A stretch of 48,030 nt of DNA from Planctomycetota bacterium (GTDB lineage Bacteria; Planctomycetota; E44-bin39), in the NCBI GenBank assembly GCA_004376375.1, contig SOJX01000135.1:1-48030 (forward strand), written 5' to 3'. Each line of letters begins with the position of its first letter. Positions within the stretch are counted from its first letter, which is position 1. Below are positions 42,477 through 48,030 of the stretch, in pieces. Position numbers and translations under genes: made by a program. The notes under the pieces are model-generated. The model did not search any database. It saw only the letters and a program-made list of their open reading frames with translations, and was not told the origin of the DNA.

Positions 42477-43412
42477 ATGTGGTACAGAATAGGGTATGTA
42501 ATCGGCAGCATTGTCCAATTTGTGGCCGGATCGAGAGCTTTGCATCCGAGGCAAAGCCGCGGCAGAGAGAGAAGCAACTTTCTGGAGAAACTGTTCGATC
42601 TTGACGACAACCGCCTATCCTGTGCCGCACTGGCGGCCGCAATCGAAACAGGCCGGGCCATGCTGAATCGCCCCACTGTACGGGCATCCCTGGAAGCCGC
42701 GGTGCTGAAATTGCTGAGGGGCGCGGATGAAGAGCTCCCGTCGGTTGAAACGGTTCGCGAGAGCGCGGACAGGATTGCTTTGATCCTGAAAAACCAGGGC
42801 ATCGCCCCTGTCAGGCTCGGCGTCGACGGACTTCCGGGAAGCGGCAAGAGCACGCTTGCCCGCGCACTCGCTGACAGACTTGGTTTCAAGTGGAAATCTC
42901 TCGACCGCGAGAACATGAATGTCCCGTTGGACTTTGCATCGGAACGCGCGGTCTATGAGCATCAACGGCTTCTCAGGACTCAGGACGTTGATGCTTTCGA
43001 TGCCGTCATCTACGTCGGCGAACTCGTGGAAGCCTCCAGGGCCAGAATCCTACGAAGGGCCAGAATGGAAGCCAGAGGAAGTATGATAATAGATGTGCTG
43101 GATTTCGACAAGCTGAAGAATATAGGCAAGCTTGCCTTCGAGCTTTGTGACGGCAAGCAGATCCCCATTCCCGGAAGCCGTCTGTTCATGAAGGTCAGAC
43201 CGCCGGAAGGATTCCGCGCCGCGGAAAATATTGCAGACAGGTTGCGCGCCGCCGGGCATAACGCGGAAGGCATGGGAAAAGAAGAAATGTTGTTTCTCCT
43301 CGCCTACGGCAGAGCGCGAAGCGGGTTGATGGCCTATTTCGTGCCGGGCGCTTACAATAGGGAGTTGCTGAGCGGACTCGTAGCAGGTCTCAAAAGATAC
43401 TTGGACAAGTGA
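42477..43412 (+). CDS. P-loop kinase-like protein
   Basis: 311 residues. Walker A DGLPGSGKST (117-126) following a beta strand (PVRLGVDG) resembles uridine-kinase/zeta-toxin-like P-loop kinases; a conserved LDREN follows. The N-terminus (MWYRIGYVIGSIVQFVAGSR) is an amphipathic, glycine-containing helix that may bind membrane, as in several neighbours. Substrate unknown. Its place inside the cluster suggests a regulatory or energising role; no equivalent named magnetosome gene is recognised. Confidence 0.55.
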   Translation: MWYRIGYVIGSIVQFVAGSRALHPRQSRGRERSNFLEKLFDLDDNRLSCAALAAAIETGRAMLNRPTVRASLEAAVLKLLRGADEELPSVETVRESADRIALILKNQGIAPVRLGVDGLPGSGKSTLARALADRLGFKWKSLDRENMNVPLDFASERAVYEHQRLLRTQDVDAFDAVIYVGELVEASRARILRRARMEARGSMIIDVLDFDKLKNIGKLAFELCDGKQIPIPGSRLFMKVRPPEGFRAAENIADRLRAAGHNAEGMGKEEMLFLLAYGRARSGLMAYFVPGAYNRELLSGLVAGLKRYLDK

Positions 43413-44017
43413 ATTGCCCGGTCATTTACCTTTTTCCCTGGCTGATATCCGCCATTCTTTGGCTCAAATACGCCATCAGCCATCTTTCCAATTTTAGCAC
43501 GCATAATCCGGCGCGCTTCGCATCTAACCGACATTTCACGACTTACGTACGGCTGGAACATGAAAACGACGGCCGGTATATCTTTTGCGTAAGTCTTCTG
43601 CCGACAGGATACCGAATTGGTCGGATATAAATCGAAAATCCATTCAGCGGCCCGTAGAGACGCCGCTTTTAAAAAACCGGCCTTGTAAGTCAAAAAATTA
43701 ATTTGCGCGCAACCTGGGCCATTTTTAAGGTATCTGTGAGCCTTCTGGAGGGTTGTTTACAATTGCAAAACAGGGGTCGTCGATAAATATACTCATAGTG
43801 AACAGAAATAGCCGCCGGGGTTTGGTGGTATCTTGTTTGTTTTGAAGGAGTTGCGTCAACTATAGTTCGAGTTGCGAGTTCCAGGTATCGAGCAAAAACA
43901 GAATCGCGGAAATCTTTCACGCAATACTCGATACTCGATACCCGGTACTTGGTACTTGGTACTTTGTACTCGGTACCCGGTACCCGGTATAACGTTCGAC
44001 GCATAAGGATACATTGT
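43413..44017. other. 605-bp intergenic region with mixed heptamer array
   Basis: No gene supported between 43413 and 43860. From 43863 to 44004 there is an inverted heptamer element: left arm TTCGAGT, TGCGAGT, TCCAGGT, ATCGAGC; right arm ATACTCG, ATACTCG, ATACCCG, then GTACTTG/GTACCCG units, ending TTCGACGCATAAGG. The end is the same as in the GCGTCAW elements although the body is different. Confidence 0.8.
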
Positions 44018-44650
44018 ATGACTTCTGCAAAGGCTGCTCCCGCAAACAACAACCGACGATCTGACAACGGTGAAGTGCATACTATTCTGATTGTGGACGA
44101 CGAGAAAAGATTGCGAAAAGCACTCGGGAAATCCCTAAGCCGGAAAAACTGCCGGACATTGACCGCCGTTTCGGGAGAGGAAGCACTTGGCATCTTAAAG
44201 AAAAGAAAAATAGACCTTGTCATCACGGACCTTGTCATGCCCGGAATGGACGGCATGACACTTGTAAAAAAAATCAGGAATGCCGCTGAGGGCATGAAGA
44301 TAATCATTATCACCGCATACGGCTCTCCCGAAAGTATGCGGGAAGCGGAGCAGCTTGGCGTGGACTGCTACCTTGCGAAACCCTTCGACCTGTCTTATCT
44401 GAAATCGAAAGTGAACGAGATGCTCACGGCCGGAGAGGTTTCCGAACCGTCCCGTAGTGTGCAAAGAGGCCGAAGGAAACACCGGGGTGCACATTGTATC
44501 TTGTTTGCCAGCGGCAAGACTCTGGGCGCAGCGGCCCGCCTGCCTCAGAAAGCCTTCCAGTTCATAAAGCCCTCGAGCGTCATATTCGCCCTCGGACGAG
44601 TAACGGGGGCGATTTCAGGGCTGGCTTTTGCGTCGAGAAGAAGGAGGTAA
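44018..44650 (+). CDS. Response regulator without output domain, with hydrophobic C-terminal tail
   Basis: 210 residues from ATG 44018 (AAGGAT upstream). Receiver domain ~20-138 with all signalling residues: Asp27/Asp28, phosphoacceptor Asp71 (VITDLVMPGMDG), Thr99 and Lys121. Instead of a DNA-binding domain there is a basic linker and a tail ending PSSVIFALGRVTGAISGLAF plus a run of arginines, which could insert in or lie on a membrane. No histidine kinase is adjacent. It starts a compact group with the MamI-like, zinc-ribbon and protease genes (spacings 7, 22 and -4 bp), suggesting signal control at the magnetosome membrane. Confidence 0.78.
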   Translation: MTSAKAAPANNNRRSDNGEVHTILIVDDEKRLRKALGKSLSRKNCRTLTAVSGEEALGILKKRKIDLVITDLVMPGMDGMTLVKKIRNAAEGMKIIIITAYGSPESMREAEQLGVDCYLAKPFDLSYLKSKVNEMLTAGEVSEPSRSVQRGRRKHRGAHCILFASGKTLGAAARLPQKAFQFIKPSSVIFALGRVTGAISGLAFASRRRR

Positions 44651-44657
44651 AAGAGAA

Positions 44658-44885
44658 ATGATACACCTGATAGCTGGGATAGTTACCGTTGTCCTTGGAG
44701 TATGGGGGATTATCGCGTGGTGGCACGATTTCGGCGAGGTCCTTAGGGGATTGATTCCTCTTTTGCTCGTTCTGGGCGGGCTGGCAGCCGTCGGAGCCGG
44801 CTTCCAGAAGACATTGCGCGAGACTGAAAACGAAAATGTGGAAAAGCCGGGCGATGGCGCACCTGCCCATCCGGCGGAAGACTGA
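44658..44885 (+). CDS. mamI: MamI-like magnetosome membrane protein
   Basis: 75 residues, two membrane helices (~4-21 and ~30-49) joined by a short loop, then a polar tail. The stretch VLGVWGIIAWWHDFGEVLRG matches my memory of MamI: a Gly-x-Trp-Gly followed by a Trp pair and a conserved LRGxxP at the start of helix 2. MamI is a ~70-80 residue protein needed for magnetosome membrane or crystal formation in Magnetospirillum and is widely conserved in magnetosome clusters. AAGGAGG precedes ATG 44658. The size, topology, motif and neighbours agree; a profile search is needed for proof. Confidence 0.72.
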   Translation: MIHLIAGIVTVVLGVWGIIAWWHDFGEVLRGLIPLLLVLGGLAAVGAGFQKTLRETENENVEKPGDGAPAHPAED

Positions 44886-44907
44886 TTGGTCGGTCAGGAG
44901 GTAAACC

Positions 44908-45249
44908 ATGGTGGAAAAAACGATGAGTATGGAAGACGCCATAGAAGCACAAAGGAATGGCGAAGGAGACGAAAACGTGAAACGCGAAAATGAAACACTG
45001 CCTCAGGAAGAGGCCGCCGGCGCGGCCAGATGCGTCCATTGCGGCGAGGGGATGGCCCAATACGTATTGCCCAGGTTCAACCGCAGCTTTGGAATAGTCG
45101 TTCTCATCGTTGGGATCGTGCTTTCGATTTTTATGTCGCTGTTGCTTGGACTGCCGCTGGTGGTAATTGGCGCATACCTGGGAATTGTATCCAGGGCCGT
45201 CTGGATGTGCCGGGCGTGCGGGGCCGTGGTGGAAAGGATTAAAATTTGA
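44908..45249 (+). CDS. Membrane protein with split zinc ribbon
   Basis: 113 residues. Polar N-terminus, CVHC (42-45), two closely spaced membrane helices (~61-79 and ~82-97), then CRAC (101-104). The two CxxC pairs would meet on the same side of the membrane and could bind zinc or iron. AGGAGG precedes ATG 44908. Its stop overlaps the protease start (TTGA). Not recognised as a named magnetosome protein. Confidence 0.65.
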   Translation: MVEKTMSMEDAIEAQRNGEGDENVKRENETLPQEEAAGAARCVHCGEGMAQYVLPRFNRSFGIVVLIVGIVLSIFMSLLLGLPLVVIGAYLGIVSRAVWMCRACGAVVERIKI

Positions 45250-46289
45250 AAAACCGCGCTTTCTGTCAGCGGAATCTGAAGGCTTTTTTCGGCCTGCTGA
45301 TCCTGCTGATTGCGGCCACCATCGTGTGGGCGATTGTATTCGAAGAGAACCGGAACCGCGCCGGACACAACGCCGATATCACTCACTCGAAGGGAAGCCC
45401 GGAACCGACGGCAGGAGCCGGACGCTCGCCGGGCGAAGCAAACCATACTGTGGATGCAGTTACGATGGCGACCCCGAATAAAGGAATAAACCTGATAAGG
45501 CGGCCCGGAGCCTTTCCGCCTTCCGTCCGCTTCGGTGCCCCGGACACACAGGCCCGCATGCAGCTTGTCGCAACCCGCTCCGGAAGCCGACATGCTTTTA
45601 ATACGGTCTCTGCGCTGATACTGCCCGCCGTCGTCAATATCCATGCTGCCCGAGATCAAGCGGGCAACGAAACCCCAAGGGCCGGCGGCGGAGCTCGTTT
45701 CGCGGACCCGTTCGACGGCATCCCGGAAAAATTCGTGCGCAACAAGGCTTATGAGAGCGTTGGCTCCGGATTCATCATCGACTCACGCGGATACATTCTG
45801 ACAAACTATCACGTGATCTCGCAGGCATCAGATTTACTGGTAAGCGTTTCCGGCAAACTTGAAAGAGATTTCCCCGGCACAGCCGTCGCAGTCGACCCGG
45901 CCGCGGACCTGGCATTGATTAAAGTATCCGGGGCGCCGGCGCTGCCCGAGGCGAAGCTGGGGGATTCGCATACCGCCCGGGTGGGCGACTGGGTACTTGC
46001 CTTCGGCAGCCCCTTCGGGCTGGAGCAGACGGTCACCCAGGGCATCGTATCAAACAAGCGGAAATCGCTTGTCGTCGGCGGCGTTTCTTATGGAGAAATG
46101 CTGCAGACGGATGCGCCCATCAACCGGGGGTCGAGCGGCGGACCGCTGGTAAACCTGAAAGCCGAGGTCATCGGCATCAACACCGCCATCTACGGACCCG
46201 ACGGAGCTTTCAGCGGCACCGGTTTTGCCATTCCCGCGGATCGGGCCAGGGCGTTTCTTGCCAGGTTCAGTCACGTCTTCGACCGGTGA
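45246..46289 (+). CDS. mamE: MamE-like membrane-anchored trypsin-family protease (no PDZ)
   Basis: 347 residues. N-terminal membrane anchor (~13-32), a long polar linker, then an HtrA/DegP-type serine protease domain (~115-345) with a complete triad: His189 (TNYHV), Asp221 (ADLALIK) and Ser297 (GSSGGP). PDZ domains, present in DegP and MamE, are absent here but occur in the next gene, so the usual MamE seems split into protease and PDZ proteins. MamE-type proteases process magnetosome proteins and switch on crystal growth. The TTG start overlaps the zinc-ribbon stop by four bases. HtrA without magnetosome function is the alternative, made less likely by the neighbours. Confidence 0.72.
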   Translation: MKNRAFCQRNLKAFFGLLILLIAATIVWAIVFEENRNRAGHNADITHSKGSPEPTAGAGRSPGEANHTVDAVTMATPNKGINLIRRPGAFPPSVRFGAPDTQARMQLVATRSGSRHAFNTVSALILPAVVNIHAARDQAGNETPRAGGGARFADPFDGIPEKFVRNKAYESVGSGFIIDSRGYILTNYHVISQASDLLVSVSGKLERDFPGTAVAVDPAADLALIKVSGAPALPEAKLGDSHTARVGDWVLAFGSPFGLEQTVTQGIVSNKRKSLVVGGVSYGEMLQTDAPINRGSSGGPLVNLKAEVIGINTAIYGPDGAFSGTGFAIPADRARAFLARFSHVFDR

Positions 46290-46374
46290 AAGCGTCATGC
46301 GTCAAGCGTCGAGAGTCATATGTTTTATTATCTTTTTTGACGCTCGACGCTCGACCCACGACCCTAGACGCATA
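46290..46374. repeat. Inverted heptamer hairpin before the PDZ gene
   Basis: Left arm AGCGTCATGCGTCAAGCGTC (46291-46310) plus GAGAGTCATA; AT-rich loop; right arm TTGACGC, TCGACGC, TCGACCC, ACGACCC, TAGACGC (46337-46371), then ATAAAGAAGG, the ribosome-binding region of the next gene. Confidence 0.85.
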
Positions 46375-46388
46375 AAGAAGGTGCAAGA

Positions 46389-47330
46389 ATGACGATAAGA
46401 GTTAATTACGCATTCTCGGGGTTTTTCAGCCAGTTCATTGTCGTGTGCCTGATGGCTCTCTTCATCGTAATAGCAATATTCGCCATGTTCTTCACCTCCG
46501 GGACAAGCAATGAAATGGAGTGGATCGGCATAACGGTCAAGCCCCTGGAGCCCGAGACCGCCGCCGCACTGGGTATCCCGCACAGCGCAGGCGGCGTGAT
46601 GGTGGGAGAAACGGAAGGCGTAGCCAAAAGGTGGGGCATCCGGCAGGGAGATGTATTGCTGAGCATTAACGGCCAACCGGTTAAGAACATGACGGAATTC
46701 TCGAAAATTGTCGAGGAAACGGACCTTACAAAGAACGGCGCGCAGCTCGACATTATCCGACAAGGGTCACGGATACCTGTTTTCGTCATGCCGCCCGGCG
46801 CATCGCCCCCACCCGCGAAACAGCGGGACCACGCTTCGCCGGGAAGAATCGCCCGGAATCCGGTCGTCTTCGACCAGCAATGGCTCGGCATCGATGCAGA
46901 GACGTTCGCCGCCGGGGAAGGGAGAGCGCTGGGCATCCCGGCGGGGATTCGAGGCGTGATAATCGACGGAGTGGCCAGGGGCAGCAAGGCGGAACAGGCA
47001 GGGCTTGCCACCAATGACCTTATTGTTTCCGTAAACGGCCAGAAAATAAATACGGCAAACAGCCTTTGGAGGGTTCTTGGCCGCCTGGACGGCGCCGACA
47101 GGGTCGAATTCGGCATCTACAGAAGGGGACGATTGATATCAGTTGAACTGCCTACGGCGATGGCTACCGTCGCAGGAGGATTCCCCAGGCGAATGGGCGG
47201 CGGGCAATTGGGCGTAGCCGGATGCCTGATCTGTCCCAACTGCCAGACAAAGGTAACCCATCAGTGGGGTATCCCATATAACTCCGTGCTGTGCCCATCG
47301 TGCGGCACGTTGATGATACGAACGCAATGA
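46389..47330 (+). CDS. Membrane double-PDZ protein with C-terminal CxxC pairs (MamE-Cter/MamP-like)
   Basis: 313 residues. Membrane helix ~15-36; PDZ domain 1 ~43-135 (WIGITVKPLEPETAAALGIP ... KRWGIRQGDVLLSINGQPV); PDZ domain 2 ~163-255 (WLGIDAETFAAG ... AEQAGLATNDLIVSVNGQKI); then CPNC (282-285) and CPSC (302-305), a likely zinc ribbon. It looks like the PDZ half of a split MamE, or MamP without its heme motifs: no CxxCH is present. Probably binds peptide ends of the protease or its substrates at the magnetosome membrane. Start ATG 46389 follows AGAAGG. Confidence 0.72.
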   Translation: MTIRVNYAFSGFFSQFIVVCLMALFIVIAIFAMFFTSGTSNEMEWIGITVKPLEPETAAALGIPHSAGGVMVGETEGVAKRWGIRQGDVLLSINGQPVKNMTEFSKIVEETDLTKNGAQLDIIRQGSRIPVFVMPPGASPPPAKQRDHASPGRIARNPVVFDQQWLGIDAETFAAGEGRALGIPAGIRGVIIDGVARGSKAEQAGLATNDLIVSVNGQKINTANSLWRVLGRLDGADRVEFGIYRRGRLISVELPTAMATVAGGFPRRMGGGQLGVAGCLICPNCQTKVTHQWGIPYNSVLCPSCGTLMIRTQ

Positions 47331-48030
47331 CGGACGGAAAGACAAGAAAACGGTCGATAGGACGGCGGAGACAGGGTGACCTGAGGACTCTCAACGTCAT
47401 TGTATACTGCCTTATCGTTCTGGCACTCTTCCTCGGCGGGATGGCCGTATGGAAACGGTATTCGAAGCAACAGCGCCCGGGCGAACAGACCCGCGAACCG
47501 GACGATGCTGCTGAGCGGCAGATCGACGCCGCCATGCCGAACTTCGCATTTGCCGAGCACTGGACCCAGGCAGGCGGTCTGCCTCGACGTTTTTCTCAGT
47601 TGTGCTGTTTCACCTGCCCGCAGTGTCAAAGCTCCTGCTGGACCCGCATACGCGGTTGCCCCACATGCCCTTTTTGCGGGCGGGGCATGGTCGGAGGCAA
47701 ACTCGATATCCTGCCGGTGGGAATGCAGGGCACTTTTTCGCGATGCCGTTTCACCTGCCCGCAGTGCAAAAGTTTATGCTGGACCCGCACGCGCGGGTGC
47801 CCTGCGTGTCCCATTTGCGGACGAAGCATGGTTCGGCAGAGGCCCGGGATTTCGATTGCGGAAGAGACCATGATGAAGATCGCCATGCCACTCGTTAAAA
47901 TTCAGGCCGACTCCGCGCCCCCTCACGGCAACCGGGGCGCATGCACCAACTGTCACACCGTGATCAGTCCCAGTGCGCCTTCGCCGGGGCTGACCCCGGT
48001 CGGCGTCGCGCAGAACAGGCGGAAGTTTAT
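47327..48030 (+). CDS. Membrane protein with two six-Cys modules and a magnetochrome motif (partial, 3' end outside window)
   Basis: At least 234 residues, open at the window end. ATG 47327 overlaps the PDZ gene stop by four bases. Basic N-terminus, one membrane helix (~22-42), polar linker. Then come two nearly identical modules at ~97-121 and ~144-168, each TCPQCxSxCWTRxRGCPxCP followed by CGRxMV (six cysteines spaced 2-3-6-2-2). After them is PPHGNRGACTNCHTVISP (198-215), a CxxCH heme-binding motif preceded by PH and G as in magnetochrome domains of MamE, MamP and MamT. Those domains are known only from magnetosome proteins and tune the Fe(II)/Fe(III) ratio. This gene is the strongest single indication for a magnetosome cluster. 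Confidence 0.8.
   Translation, partial: MTDGKTRKRSIGRRRQGDLRTLNVIVYCLIVLALFLGGMAVWKRYSKQQRPGEQTREPDDAAERQIDAAMPNFAFAEHWTQAGGLPRRFSQLCCFTCPQCQSSCWTRIRGCPTCPFCGRGMVGGKLDILPVGMQGTFSRCRFTCPQCKSLCWTRTRGCPACPICGRSMVRQRPGISIAEETMMKIAMPLVKIQADSAPPHGNRGACTNCHTVISPSAPSPGLTPVGVAQNRRKF

Noticed and set aside
43413..43860. Hidden gene in the long gap before the response regulator
   Set aside because: No frame with a start signal and protein-like composition was found; stop codons interrupt all plus-strand frames.
46389..47330. Magnetochrome domain in the double-PDZ protein
   Set aside because: It has CPNC and CPSC but neither is followed by histidine, so they are probably zinc ligands rather than heme sites.

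Overview
The window looks like a chromosomal segment of a Gram-negative, probably strictly anaerobic bacterium of moderately high GC. The support is several lipoproteins, an outer-membrane secretin-like protein, tungstate/molybdate uptake next to an oxygen-sensitive 2-hydroxyacyl-CoA dehydratase/activase pair, sigma-54 regulation and FeoAB. The right third reads as part of a magnetosome gene cluster of the deep-branching (Mad-type) kind, not the Magnetospirillum kind. Phylum cannot be assigned from the sequence alone.

Layout. 0.2-5.6 kb (minus): tungstate/molybdate ABC transporter (wtpABC-like) in one tight operon behind a dehydratase-family protein and its ATP-dependent activase. 5.9-8.4 kb (plus): membrane-fusion-like protein and a membrane-anchored alpha/alpha-toroid protein. 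8.4-12.4 kb: visibly AT-rich accessory island with a RelA/SpoT-domain protein, small membrane and zinc-ribbon proteins and many palindromic repeats. 12.9-18.0 kb (minus): a CFI-box surface protein, then a STAS / CAP-domain lipoprotein / metzincin lipoprotein operon with a good -24/-12 promoter. 18.2-23.8 kb (minus): an 1867-residue protein kinase-ATPase-TPR-GAF-sigma54 activator-Fis fusion, a natural candidate for the neighbouring sigma-54 promoter. 24.2-25.7 kb: secretin-like lipoprotein and an RND pump remnant. 26.1-32.05 kb (plus): Zn/Mn-type ABC uptake system followed by a 1065-residue HEAT-repeat protein whose 3' end is interrupted by UGA codons.

32.5-48.0 kb (plus): the proposed magnetosome cluster. 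After a strong sigma-70-like promoter come a 55-residue membrane peptide, two paralogous HEAT proteins, FeoAB, two long coiled-coil proteins (one ending in a DUF4388/PATAN-like domain), two small proteins, a P-loop kinase-like protein, a response regulator without output domain, a MamI-like 75-residue two-helix protein, a membrane zinc-ribbon protein, a MamE-like membrane trypsin-family protease, a membrane double-PDZ protein, and (running off the window edge) a membrane protein with two duplicated six-cysteine modules and a magnetochrome-type CxxCH motif. Together these could supply iron (FeoAB), membrane scaffold (coiled coils, HEAT), maturation (protease/PDZ) and redox control of magnetite growth (CxxCH). 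The core genes mamA, B, K, L, M and Q are not in the window and would be expected downstream.

A second theme is non-coding. Intergenic spaces, above all inside the magnetosome cluster, contain inverted arrays of degenerate 7-bp units that can fold into long hairpins and end in a conserved CGACGCATA just before ribosome-binding sites. Two genes (CAP lipoprotein, large HEAT protein) have in-frame UGA codons followed by convincing protein continuation. A plausible structured RNA lies at 32.2 kb.
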